The notes under the pieces were generated by a model that did not search any database, was not told the DNA's origin, and saw only the letters and a program-made list of their open reading frames with translations. This document shows, one piece after another, positions 1 through 6,346 of a stretch of 6,842 nucleotides of DNA. The translations under genes were made by a program, and so were the position numbers. Position 1 is the first letter of the stretch. Each line of letters begins with the position of its first letter. Source of the DNA: Verrucomicrobiales bacterium. Its GTDB lineage: Bacteria > Verrucomicrobiota > Verrucomicrobiia > Limisphaerales > Palsa-1400. The DNA is taken from NCBI GenBank assembly GCA_028293405.1, contig JAQGOW010000401.1, positions 1 through 6,842 on the forward strand, read 5' to 3'.

Positions 1-551
1 TTTTGCGGGAGTTGTCGGAACAACCGGCGCTCGCTGAAGGTTATCGAATTGACGCGTATCCTGTTTGTAATCCCACGGGTTTCGAGGACAACACGCGTCA
101 CTCGCGCGCGGGGAAGGATTTGAATCGCGAGTTTTGGAAGAATTCGGCCGAGCCTGAAGTGCAACTGTTGGAGAAGGAACTGCGGCTGCGCCATTTTCAC
201 GGCATCATTCAATTGCACGCCGACGATACCAGTGATGGAATTTATGGTTTTGTGCGCGGACATACGTTGACCGAAGCGTTGATTCGACCAGCCTTGCGTG
301 AAGCTGGAAAGATTTTGCCAAGGAATGTGAATGCAACGATCGACGGTTTTGCGGCGCGTGATGGCATTATATATAAGGCATACGAAGGGATTCTCGCCGC
401 TCCTGCTGAAGTGGTTCCTGTGCCGTTTGAAATCATTTTCGAAACACCGCATGGCGCGCCGACACAGCTTCAAGCGGAAGCAATTCTCGTGGCCCTGAAG
501 ACGATCATGGCGGAGTACCGCAGCCTGTTGGCTTTCGCTCAGAACATCTAA
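1..551 (+). CDS. M14-family zinc carboxypeptidase-like protein (3' part)
   Basis: The reading frame is open from the window's left edge (first whole codon at 3) to the TAA at 549-551, so the N-terminus is missing. In the visible 182 residues, counted from base 3, an NPTGFEDNTR stretch leads into DLNREF (39-44). Its Asn-Arg pair matches the residues that bind the substrate carboxylate in M14 carboxypeptidases. His72 in LHADD fits the third zinc ligand, and Glu147 in IFETP fits the catalytic glutamate. The HxxE zinc motif should lie upstream of the window. In M14 peptidases these residues hydrolyse a C-terminal peptide bond or a small amide. The short, compact build resembles the succinylglutamate desuccinylase/aspartoacylase-like and MpaA-like branches, so the substrate is uncertain: peptide, cell-wall peptide or acyl-amino acid. 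Its end overlaps the convergent tmk by 4 bases. The family call is good, the substrate unknown. Confidence 0.85.
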   Translation, partial: LRELSEQPALAEGYRIDAYPVCNPTGFEDNTRHSRAGKDLNREFWKNSAEPEVQLLEKELRLRHFHGIIQLHADDTSDGIYGFVRGHTLTEALIRPALREAGKILPRNVNATIDGFAARDGIIYKAYEGILAAPAEVVPVPFEIIFETPHGAPTQLQAEAILVALKTIMAEYRSLLAFAQNI

Positions 552-1225
552 AGCAGACGAGACACCTGCGCCCAAATTTCTTCAGTCACTTTGTCGACCG
601 ATTGCGTTCCATCGATCGGCTTGATGCGTTTTTTGTCAGCGCCAGCAATCGCCTGGTAGCCTTCTTCAACACGTTCGAAAAACGCGCGGTCAGCTTCTTC
701 CATGCGATCGCGAATGAAGCCGAGCTTGGGTGTGCGGGGGGATTTTGTCGCCGGCACCGAGATTAGGAGAGGCTGACGCGCAAGACGTCGCGCTTCACTG
801 ATGGAAACGGGCACCGTGAGAAGCAAAGTTATATCCGGACGAATATCGCCCACTGCAAAATCAACGATTGTTTGGACCCACTTCAAATCCAGGCCGCGAC
901 CGTATCCCTGATAGGCAAGAGTGGAATCGTAAAAGCGGTCGCACAGGACGACCTCGCCGGCATCGAGGGCAGGGCGGATGACTTCGCGCACGAGTTGAGC
1001 GCGGGCGGCGTTCATCAGGAGCAATTCGGTTTCGGGTTTCATCCCGCGATTGAATTCGCTGTGTTTGAGCGTGTGGCGAATTTCCTCGCCAATCGGGGTG
1101 CCGCCCGGTTCGCGCAGCATTTGGACGACGTGACCGGCCGCGAGCAAGCGTTCTTCCAACAAAGCTATCTGTGTGGATTTTCCGCTGCCTTCAGTGCCTT
1201 CGAATGTGATGAACAAACCTTTCAT
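548..1225 (-). CDS. tmk: Thymidylate kinase (dTMP kinase)
   Basis: This 225-residue cytosolic enzyme phosphorylates dTMP to dTDP with ATP, an essential step to dTTP. It has the P-loop GTEGSGKST (10-18), the REPGGTPIGEEIR segment (38-50) that positions dTMP, and the thymidylate kinase signature DRFYDSTLAYQGYGRG (96-111). A lid region with RDRMEEADRAFF (172-183) follows. Family members are usually about 205-215 residues. Here the lid carries extra residues, roughly 151-170, rich in Pro, Ser and Lys, before RDRMEEA. The usual Asp of the LDVP strand is Thr (LLTVP, 135-139). The start is ATG at 1223-1225, giving the expected MKGLFITFEG opening, with no clear Shine-Dalgarno sequence. It is transcribed divergently from the outer-membrane-protein gene and convergently with the M14 gene. 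Neither holB nor another usual tmk neighbour is in view. The identification is secure. Confidence 0.97.
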   Translation of the reverse strand: MKGLFITFEGTEGSGKSTQIALLEERLLAAGHVVQMLREPGGTPIGEEIRHTLKHSEFNRGMKPETELLLMNAARAQLVREVIRPALDAGEVVLCDRFYDSTLAYQGYGRGLDLKWVQTIVDFAVGDIRPDITLLLTVPVSISEARRLARQPLLISVPATKSPRTPKLGFIRDRMEEADRAFFERVEEGYQAIAGADKKRIKPIDGTQSVDKVTEEIWAQVSRLL

Positions 1226-1264
1226 TGCTCGCGGCCGATATTCTTAGCGGTTCTCTGCAAGGTT

Positions 1265-1294
1265 GTGCAGAAGTTTTTTAAAAAATTTATGCAC
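1265..1294. repeat. 30-base near-palindrome in the divergent intergenic region
   Basis: The two 15-base halves meet at TTTTTT|AAAAAA (1274-1285) and end in GTGCA (1265-1269) and TGCAC (1290-1294). Of the 15 position pairs, 13 are complementary and one more could be G-U in RNA. It lies 39 bases from the tmk start and 101 bases from the ATG at 1396, so it could serve either gene as an operator, or act as an AT-rich promoter element. A separate 6-base hairpin (1254-1259 with 1266-1271) overlaps its left edge and is followed by the T-run. The function is inferred only from symmetry and position. Confidence 0.55.
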
Positions 1295-1335
1295 GAGTTG
1301 CTGACAAGGCAAAACCCTGAGGTCCAAGTACTGTA

Positions 1336-1358
1336 TCGCCCACTGTGTGTTTGGGCGA
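1336..1358 (+). repeat. Inverted repeat upstream of the outer-membrane-protein gene
   Basis: TCGCCCA (1336-1342) and TGGGCGA (1352-1358) are perfectly complementary across a 9-base loop, CTGTGTGTT. The element ends 37 bases before the preferred ATG at 1396 and covers the alternative GTG at 1345. It could be a protein-binding site or a hairpin in the 5' leader. There is no T-run after it, so it is not a terminator. Confidence 0.45.
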
Positions 1359-1395
1359 GTGTGCGGTAATCTCACGATCAACTATACGACTCGCT

Positions 1396-2547
1396 ATGAC
1401 ATCCCTTCGCCTAGTTATTGTCGCTGGTGTTCTGATCGCTGGTTTCGCAAATGCCCAAGAGAACGAGCCCTTTAGCAAAAGTGAAGAAGCGGTGCAACGC
1501 GAGATCGCGCGATTGAATGCGGTCAAACCTCTGCCACCCATTCGCCCATTAAATAGCTTTAGTTTATATTACGAATTGGGTTTGAACATTCGCACGACGT
1601 TCAAAGGATTCGGCGGTTATCGTATCACGAATCCCGGTCCGGCGTCGTCTGGAGCCAATCACACTTACGACGACGGCTATAACTACGTCGATTCCACAGG
1701 CAACAATCACAGCGATCAAGGATATCCGAACACGACAACTTACTGGGGTTACAAAAACGACAGTCAATGGAATCACAGCGCCAACACGATTTCGATGCAT
1801 AGCGCAGCATCGCAGCCGTTCGCCGATGTTAAGAACGATGATCCGCGCCAGGGTTTTCAAATGGCATACGAACGGATAATCTGCCAATCGGAGAAGTGGT
1901 ATTGGGGCATCGAAACTTCATTTGGTTTTACGAAGATCGATGTGAATGAAGACAAGACGGTCACCGCGCCGGTGCTGGTAACGACCGATGCCTACGCTAT
2001 CCCGCAAGATCTGGTGTTTGATACGCTCAGCGTGCCCGCGGCTCCTTACAATGGGCCGTTTGCCGGAAGTCTCGGAACCTCTTTACTCAGCGACATTCCG
2101 ATGCGCAGCGTCGCCGCCAATGGACAGATGGCGACGGTGGTGTCGGATCGCCACTTCGATGCTAACGTGTGGCAGCTTCAGTTGGGACCGAAACTGCATC
2201 TGCCGATTTGTAATCGATTGGAACTCGATTTTGCCGGTGGCGTGGGCCTGGCGGTGTTCGATAGCTCATTTGGCTTTCGTGAGCAGGTGTTTCTCCCGGC
2301 GAGTTCGAGTTTAACTCCCGAGGATAATCCGCCGACGCAACGTGGCTCGAGCGAATCGCTCGGGGTGTTAGTTGGAGGATTTCTTGCGGGAAATCTGGCC
2401 GTGCCAATTTATCCCGACGAACGCATTTTCGTCGGCGTTAAGTGGCAGGACCTGGGAACGTATCAGCATCGCATCGGTTCACGAGTCGCTCAGGTAGATT
2501 TTACCGGCGCGATTTCGGTGAATATCGGTTTCGGTGTGTCGTTCTAG
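1396..2547 (+). CDS. Secreted, probable outer-membrane beta-barrel protein, function unknown
   Basis: From ATG 1396 the product has 383 residues. Residues 1-20 form a signal peptide: a short positive n-region, the hydrophobic core LVIVAGVLIAGF, and ANA before Gln21. After a charged helical stretch (about 25-45) and a Pro-rich linker, the rest looks like alternating beta strands, such as SFSLYYELGLNIRTTFKGFG, WYWGIETSFGF, WQLQLGPKLHL and LELDFAGGVGLAVF. The last strand ends ISVNIGFGVSF. A C-terminal Phe on an alternating strand is typical of outer-membrane barrels recognised by the BAM complex. Residues about 85-130 are rich in Tyr, Asn, Asp, Gly and Ser and could form a surface loop. The frame is open further upstream to GTG 1345, but that start would put about 17 residues before the signal peptide, so ATG 1396 is preferred. 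It ends 11 bases before the convergent dehydrogenase gene with no obvious terminator between them. Enzymatic activity cannot be excluded. Confidence 0.72.
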   Translation: MTSLRLVIVAGVLIAGFANAQENEPFSKSEEAVQREIARLNAVKPLPPIRPLNSFSLYYELGLNIRTTFKGFGGYRITNPGPASSGANHTYDDGYNYVDSTGNNHSDQGYPNTTTYWGYKNDSQWNHSANTISMHSAASQPFADVKNDDPRQGFQMAYERIICQSEKWYWGIETSFGFTKIDVNEDKTVTAPVLVTTDAYAIPQDLVFDTLSVPAAPYNGPFAGSLGTSLLSDIPMRSVAANGQMATVVSDRHFDANVWQLQLGPKLHLPICNRLELDFAGGVGLAVFDSSFGFREQVFLPASSSLTPEDNPPTQRGSSESLGVLVGGFLAGNLAVPIYPDERIFVGVKWQDLGTYQHRIGSRVAQVDFTGAISVNIGFGVSF

Positions 2548-2558
2548 TGAGCGGACGA

Positions 2559-3263
2559 TCAGCGCGGACGGATCACAATTTCTTCGACAATTGCGCGCTC
2601 CGGCAAATTCAACGCGAGCAAAACGCATTGGGCGATGTCTTCGGGTCGCAACATTTTTGCGCGAGCTTCCGGCGGTGGTGGTGATTGACGTTTGTCGAGC
2701 AGGGGAGTGTTGATGTCGCCGGGAAAAATTGCGCACGCGCGAATGCCGTTGCCGCGTTCTTCAGCGTTGATCGATTGCACAAGCCCGGCTTGCGCGAATT
2801 TCGATGCGGAATAGGCCACCCCGGATTTGGCGCTGGCTTGCTTGGCGGCATCGGACACGATGTGGACGATGGTGCCGTTGCTGTTTTTGCGCATCTCACC
2901 GATGAGTGCCCGTGAGCAAAAAAAGGCGCCGGTGAGATTCGTATCGAGAATGCTGCGAAAATCTTCTGTGCTGACTTCTGACCAACTTCGGCGTGGAACG
3001 TTGATGCCGGCGGCATAGATTAATGTAGACACGAACCCAAATCGCTCGCGCGCTTGTTGAACCATTTTTGTGACGTCAGCTTCGTCGCGCAGGTCACATG
3101 GAGCGACCAATACGTCGGCGCTTTCAGCCATGCGCTTGGTTTCTTCCAAGGGTGCTTTTTGTCGTCCAACGATCGTCAACTTCCACTGCTCGCGAGCCAA
3201 AGCAATCGCGATCGCCCGTCCAACGCCGCTGCCCGCTCCGGTGATGATTGCTGTCTTGGTCAT
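2559..3263 (-). CDS. Short-chain dehydrogenase/reductase (SDR)
   Basis: This 234-residue classical SDR is an NAD(P)H-dependent oxidoreductase with a Rossmann fold. It shows the dinucleotide loop TGAGSGVG (8-15), CDLRD (56-60) at the adenine pocket, Asn109 in DTNLTG, and catalytic Ser137, Tyr151 and Lys155 (YSASK). The PGDINTPL segment (181-188) follows. Arg34 after the second strand hints at NADP(H), which is an inference. The usual NNAG motif reads YAAG (83-86). The substrate loop region carries PPPP (195-198). Length and motifs indicate a complete, active enzyme. The ATG at 3261-3263 is only 4 bases after the stop of the isomerase-like gene, so the two are very probably cotranscribed and translationally coupled. 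Oxidation or reduction of a sugar or polyol intermediate is a fair guess from context. SDR sequence alone does not give the substrate, and fatty-acid or secondary-alcohol substrates remain possible. Confidence 0.93.
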   Translation of the reverse strand: MTKTAIITGAGSGVGRAIAIALAREQWKLTIVGRQKAPLEETKRMAESADVLVAPCDLRDEADVTKMVQQARERFGFVSTLIYAAGINVPRRSWSEVSTEDFRSILDTNLTGAFFCSRALIGEMRKNSNGTIVHIVSDAAKQASAKSGVAYSASKFAQAGLVQSINAEERGNGIRACAIFPGDINTPLLDKRQSPPPPEARAKMLRPEDIAQCVLLALNLPERAIVEEIVIRPR

Positions 3264-3267
3264 TAAA

Positions 3268-4107
3268 TTAGGTCGCAGCGTCTTGCGATTTATTCAACTC
3301 GAAAACCTCGCGCAAGTATTGGAGGCTTTTGGTTGCGATGACTTCCGGGCCTTCGTCGAACTTGAACACTTCGACCGACACAAAGCCGTTGTAACCCGAT
3401 TGCTTCAGTGCTGTGGCGATCGGATGAAAATCAACTTTGCCGAAGCCTGGTCCTTTTAGATTTTTGTCGTTTGCGTGAAAGTGCGCAAAATGCGGTGTCG
3501 ATTCGGTAATGATTTTCGGAATGGATAGTTCTTCCGAACACATTGCTTTCACGTCGAGAATAACTTTCATCGCAGGGCTGTTGAATTGCCGGGCGAACTC
3601 AACCGCTTCGTAGGCGGTGTTGATGAAGTTCGTTTCCGTCGGCGCAAGCGGCTCGATGCAGATGGTGACGCCTCGATCCTCGGCAGTTTTGACGGCGTCG
3701 CGAAACGTGTCGGTAGCAATTGCCCACGCGCGTGCGGAACTGACTTCCTGCATGACCATGCGCTGTTTGGGCGATCCAACCACCATGATTTTGCCGCCGA
3801 TGTCCGCACAAAAATCCACGAGATCGCGAAGGTATTGGCGCGTGCGGTTTTGCACCGGGGTGTTCGGATGGTTGAGATACATGCCCTCGACCCCTATGAG
3901 GACCCAATGTATGCCGCAGATTTCGATTCCGATGCGCTCGGCGGCTTTGCGGAGTTCGGCGCGTTCAGCAGCGGACACCTGATTCACCGACGGAGCGATC
4001 GTGTAGGGGGCAATTTCGATTCCTTGATAACCGAGTTTGCGCGCAAAACCCATCGCATCTTGCAGATGCCAATCGGCGAAAATCTCGTTGCAGATCGCAA
4101 ACTTCAC
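3268..4107 (-). CDS. Sugar phosphate isomerase/epimerase-like TIM-barrel protein
   Basis: The product has 279 residues of the xylose-isomerase-like TIM-barrel superfamily (AP endonuclease family 2 fold), which isomerises or epimerises keto-sugars, inososes or hydroxypyruvate in the cytosol. The four expected metal ligands are visible: Glu152 in IEPLAP, Asp185 in VILDVKA, His211 in HFHAND and Glu246 in VSVEVF. Their spacing equals that of ketose 3-epimerases as I recall it. However, the Arg that follows the His in those enzymes is absent (HANDKNLKGPGFG), so the substrate is open. His67 in GIHW and Glu31 in GIEIAP also fit the family. The start is GTG at 4105-4107. An in-frame TAG at 4129-4131 excludes an earlier standard start, and MKFAICNE is a normal opening. 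It is the first gene of the pair with the dehydrogenase, which suggests sequential conversion of one sugar. No transporter or kinase is adjacent. Confidence 0.92.
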   Translation of the reverse strand: MKFAICNEIFADWHLQDAMGFARKLGYQGIEIAPYTIAPSVNQVSAAERAELRKAAERIGIEICGIHWVLIGVEGMYLNHPNTPVQNRTRQYLRDLVDFCADIGGKIMVVGSPKQRMVMQEVSSARAWAIATDTFRDAVKTAEDRGVTICIEPLAPTETNFINTAYEAVEFARQFNSPAMKVILDVKAMCSEELSIPKIITESTPHFAHFHANDKNLKGPGFGKVDFHPIATALKQSGYNGFVSVEVFKFDEGPEVIATKSLQYLREVFELNKSQDAAT

Positions 4108-4202
4108 GGCGCGTATTCGTCCAGAAATCTAGCGCGTGCGCAAGGAACGAATTCATCGGTGAACCGGAATGGCAGTCAAAAAAAGGAACCGATGGCATGT
4201 AA

Positions 4203-4298
4203 CGAATAGCTAGCATAACAATTTTATCCCGTGCCCAGTTCCCTTTTTGTTTAACGCCGGCGTGGTTCGGTGCCCCTGCCATCGGTGCGCGAATAGCT
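4203..4298 (+). repeat. Direct repeat of CGAATAGCT, 87 bases apart
   Basis: CGAATAGCT occurs at 4203-4211 and again at 4290-4298, and similarity continues loosely to the right of each copy (CA and AA matches). Both copies lie in non-coding DNA upstream of the isomerase gene. A 7-base repeat, TCGGTGC (4267-4273 and 4282-4288), lies between them. They might be binding sites for one regulator. Chance is a real alternative at this length. Confidence 0.3.
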
Positions 4299-4327
4299 TA
4301 CAAAAGTTCCTAAACTTGTCTGTCAAG

Positions 4328-4352
4328 CTGCGACGGCAACTAGTTGTCGCAG
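4328..4352. repeat. Inverted repeat downstream of the response-regulator gene
   Basis: CTGCGAC (4328-4334) pairs with GTCGCAG (4346-4352). An inner AAC/GTT pairing continues after a 3-base bulge on one side. It lies 41 bases beyond the regulator stop on the minus strand. No T-run follows on either strand, so it could be a 3' end-stabilising hairpin or an operator, but not a standard intrinsic terminator. Confidence 0.4.
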
Positions 4353-4392
4353 GACAATTTACGCTTGTGTAGGGATATGCACTACAAAACCC

Positions 4393-5070
4393 CTAGGACC
4401 CTTGACCCTGACGCCAGCGGATTGCGTATTGCAAAAGTTCGTTGGTGTCGTTGAATCCAAGCTTTTCTTTGATGCGCGAACGGTAGGTTTCGACGGTGCT
4501 GATATCGAGATGCAGAGATTCGGCCATTTGCCGTGCGCTGCGGCCTTCGCCGATGAAGGTCAGAATTTGCAATTCGCGATCGGACAGTTTATCCGTGGGT
4601 CGCGGTTCACCGATTCCATGGCCCACGATTTTTCGCGCAATTTGGGTCTTTAATTTTTCGCTCAGGTAAATTTCCCCGGCGAGGATTTGGCGAATCGCTT
4701 TCAGGACGTCCTGAATCGCTTCCTGTTTCGTGATGAAACCCTTCGCGCCGGCTCGCATCGCGCGTTCGCCGTAAATGGATTCTTCGTACATCGAAACCAC
4801 CAGGATCGGCAGAGCCGGATTTTGCACGTGGAGGTTTTTGATCAGGTCGAGACCGTTCGAATTTTTCAATCCAAGATCAACGATGGCCAAATCCGGTTTG
4901 GCGGTTTGGATCATTTGCGCAGCTTTACCGGCATCGTCAGCTTCACCGCAAACGGTGAGGTCCGGCTCGCGTTTGATGGCATCAGCCAGCCCTTCGCGGA
5001 CCATTGCGTGGTCTTCCACGAGAAAAATTCGGGTCTGAAGAGAAGCCTTTGACTTGAATGTCGTAGCCAT
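4393..5070 (-). CDS. NarL/LuxR-family response regulator
   Basis: This two-component DNA-binding regulator has 225 residues from ATG 5068-5070. Its receiver domain starts at TRIFLVEDHAMVREGL. It shows the acidic pair Glu19-Asp20, the phosphoacceptor Asp65 in IVDLGL, Ser93 in VVSMYE at the switch position, and Lys115 in ITK. A linker leads to a LuxR-type helix-turn-helix, about 162-205, opening LSDRELQIL with the recognition helix near DISTVETYRSRIKEKLG. All phosphorylation residues are present, so activation by a sensor kinase is expected, but no kinase is in the window. The frame extends 5 codons upstream to TTG 5083-5085. ATG is preferred because the TTG would have no spaced ribosome site, and an AGG lies 15 bases before the ATG. 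It is divergent from cysK across 140 bases. Its targets cannot be told from the sequence. Confidence 0.94.
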   Translation of the reverse strand: MATTFKSKASLQTRIFLVEDHAMVREGLADAIKREPDLTVCGEADDAGKAAQMIQTAKPDLAIVDLGLKNSNGLDLIKNLHVQNPALPILVVSMYEESIYGERAMRAGAKGFITKQEAIQDVLKAIRQILAGEIYLSEKLKTQIARKIVGHGIGEPRPTDKLSDRELQILTFIGEGRSARQMAESLHLDISTVETYRSRIKEKLGFNDTNELLQYAIRWRQGQGS

Positions 5071-5126
5071 ATTATTTTTGAACAACCTGCTGTGCGGGAA
5101 TTAAGCAACTAATACTGCGGGACGCA

Positions 5127-5186
5127 AGTCTTGTTCCCTTCTCATTTAAAAAATCGCTTGCCCTGTCATGTAGTTGGGACAAGATT
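5127..5186 (+). promoter_or_regulatory. Possible leader structure upstream of cysK
   Basis: Three related motifs lie before the cysK start: CTTGTTCCC (5130-5138), CTTGCCC (5157-5163) and the inverse GGGACAAG (5176-5183). Either of the first two could pair with the third, allowing single-base bulges, which gives mutually exclusive hairpins that end 24-27 bases before the ATG at 5211. The same sequences could instead be half-sites for a repressor or for the divergent response regulator. A loose promoter (TTGCCC, 17 bases, AAGATT, 5159-5187) overlaps them but matches consensus poorly. No known riboswitch such as SAM or T-box was recognised. Confidence 0.3.
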
Positions 5187-5210
5187 CATGGCTAGCAATC
5201 ACCAATATTT

Positions 5211-6194
5211 ATGGGACGAATTTATAATAGCATTGTCGAAACAGTTGGCCGCACTCCTTTGGTCCGACTGAACAAAGTCACCGCTGGCGTTGATGCCAAT
5301 ATTTTGCTGAAGTGCGAATTTTTCAATCCGCTCGGCAGCGTCAAAGATCGTATCGGTATGGCGATGATTGAGGACGCGGAAACGCGCGGAATCCTCAAAA
5401 AAGACACGGTCATCATCGAACCGACGAGCGGTAATACTGGTATCGCGCTGGCGTTTGTCGCCGCTGCCAAAGGCTACAAACTGATTCTCACCATGCCAGA
5501 GACGATGTCTCTCGAACGCCGCACATTGTTGGCGATGCTCGGTGCCAAGGTCGTACTGACTCCTGGCAGCGAAGGCATGAAAGGCGCGATTGCTCGCGCA
5601 GAACAAATTGCGAAGGAGACGCCGAACTCTTGGATCCCGCAGCAATTCGAAAACGAGGCCAATCCCAAGATCCACATGAAAACGACCGCCGAAGAAATTT
5701 GGGCGGATACAGATGGTAAAGTGGACATCCTTATTTCAGCAGTCGGAACCGGTGGAACGATCACTGGTTGTGTTGAAGTCATCAAACCGCGCAAACCGTC
5801 GTTTCAGGCCATCGCCGTCGAACCGAAGGATTCGCCGGTTATTGCGCAAACGCTCGCCGGCCAGCCGCTCAAGCCTGGTCCGCACAAGATTCAAGGCACA
5901 GGCGCCGGTTTCATCCCGAAGAATCTTCGCCTCAAAGACAGCAAAGGTAATTTGCAAATTGCGGAATGCGTCGAAGTCTCGAACGACGATGCATTCGCGA
6001 TGGCGCGTCGCCTGGCGAAAGAAGAGGGCATTCTCGTTGGTATTTCCACAGGAGCGAACGTTGTTGCCGCAATTGAAGTCGCCAAGCGTCCGGAAAATAA
6101 AGGCAAGACCATCGTGACCATCGCTTGTTCGACTGGCGAACGTTACCTCAGCACACCTTTGGCAGCGGAAGCTCGCGCCGAAGTGGGCGGTTGA
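5211..6194 (+). CDS. cysK: Cysteine synthase A (O-acetylserine sulfhydrylase)
   Basis: This PLP enzyme makes L-cysteine and acetate from O-acetylserine and sulfide in the cytosol, the last step of sulfate assimilation. It has 327 residues, slightly longer than the usual 310-325. Lys45 in [11 protein letters not shown] forms the PLP Schiff base. PTSGNTG (71-77) is the substrate-binding loop, GTGGT (179-183) grips the PLP phosphate, and [12 protein letters not shown] (225-236) is typical of CysK rather than cystathionine beta-synthase. Ser308 in [10 protein letters not shown] should contact the pyridine nitrogen. This segment is commonly PDSGERYLST in the family, so the wording is slightly changed. 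The start is ATG 5211, which gives the expected [18 protein letters not shown] opening, but no Shine-Dalgarno sequence is seen. No cysE, sulfate-reduction or transport gene is adjacent. A strong terminator follows 30 bases after the stop, so it is probably a single-gene transcript. Confidence 0.97.
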   Translation: MGRIYNSIVETVGRTPLVRLNKVTAGVDANILLKCEFFNPLGSVKDRIGMAMIEDAETRGILKKDTVIIEPTSGNTGIALAFVAAAKGYKLILTMPETMSLERRTLLAMLGAKVVLTPGSEGMKGAIARAEQIAKETPNSWIPQQFENEANPKIHMKTTAEEIWADTDGKVDILISAVGTGGTITGCVEVIKPRKPSFQAIAVEPKDSPVIAQTLAGQPLKPGPHKIQGTGAGFIPKNLRLKDSKGNLQIAECVEVSNDDAFAMARRLAKEEGILVGISTGANVVAAIEVAKRPENKGKTIVTIACSTGERYLSTPLAAEARAEVGG

Positions 6195-6224
6195 TAACTG
6201 ACGTCGCGATATCATAAACATTTC

Positions 6225-6260
6225 AAGAAGTCGCTCGTATCACGGGCGGCTTCTTTTTTT
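6225..6260 (+). terminator. Intrinsic terminator after cysK
   Basis: The arms at 6225-6238 and 6242-6255 pair over 14 bases with no mismatch, counting two G-U wobbles in RNA, around a 3-base ATC loop. A run of seven T (6254-6260) forms the end of the right arm and the tail. It begins 31 bases past the cysK stop and separates cysK from the exported-protein gene. Confidence 0.92.
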
Positions 6261-6275
6261 GTGGAGCGTCGGCGT

Positions 6276-6312
6276 AAGCTTTTCCCGCAAGGCCCACGAT
6301 TGTAAAAAGCTT
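6276..6312. repeat. Inverted repeat upstream of the exported-protein gene
   Basis: AAGCTTTT (6276-6283) is the exact inverse of AAAAGCTT (6305-6312). Counting one wobble, the pairing extends to 10 bases (6274-6314). The spacer is 21 bases. It lies between the cysK terminator and the ATG at 6347, where the promoter and leader should be. An operator or leader hairpin is possible. Each arm contains a HindIII-like palindrome, which raises the odds of a chance match. Confidence 0.35.
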
Positions 6313-6346
6313 GCTCAGAGACTGCGAAGAGTTACGTTGACAGAGC

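Larger units (their letters stand above)
4108..4392. other. Intergenic region upstream of the isomerase-dehydrogenase pair
   Basis: These 285 bases hold no credible coding sequence. Both flanking genes read leftwards, so the region should contain the 3' end of the response-regulator transcript and the promoter of the isomerase gene. On the minus strand TAAAAT (4223-4228) matches five of six -10 consensus bases, but I find no acceptable -35 at 16-18 bases. No hairpin followed by a T-run marks the end of the regulator transcript. The repeats in this region are listed separately. Confidence 0.5.

Noticed and set aside
872..1369. Long rightward reading frame opposite tmk
   Set aside because: It is the antisense shadow of a secure thymidylate kinase, with no recognisable domain.
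1345..1395. GTG start giving a 400-residue barrel protein
   Set aside because: It would place 17 residues before a good signal peptide and would start inside an inverted repeat. ATG 1396 fits better.
3586..4209. 207-codon rightward frame opposite the isomerase-like gene
   Set aside because: It has no domain or signal sequence, and the opposite strand encodes a protein with all expected metal ligands.
3965..4282. Leftward frame overlapping the isomerase start in another phase
   Set aside because: Its second half is only the isomerase gene read out of phase. The first half is non-coding in character.
4370..4386. TGTAG/CTACA hairpin as terminator of the response-regulator gene
   Set aside because: The stem is only 5 bases with a 7-base loop, and no T-run follows on the minus strand.
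5071..5085. TTG start five codons upstream for the response regulator
   Set aside because: It is a rare codon with no properly spaced ribosome site, and the extra residues are not part of the receiver domain.
5159..5187. Sigma-70 promoter TTGCCC-17-AAGATT before cysK
   Set aside because: It matches only four and three of six consensus bases. Mentioned under the leader element but not called as a promoter.
5199..5675. Long leftward reading frame opposite cysK
   Set aside because: It is antisense to a secure cysteine synthase, rich in Arg, Phe and Asp as expected of a shadow frame.
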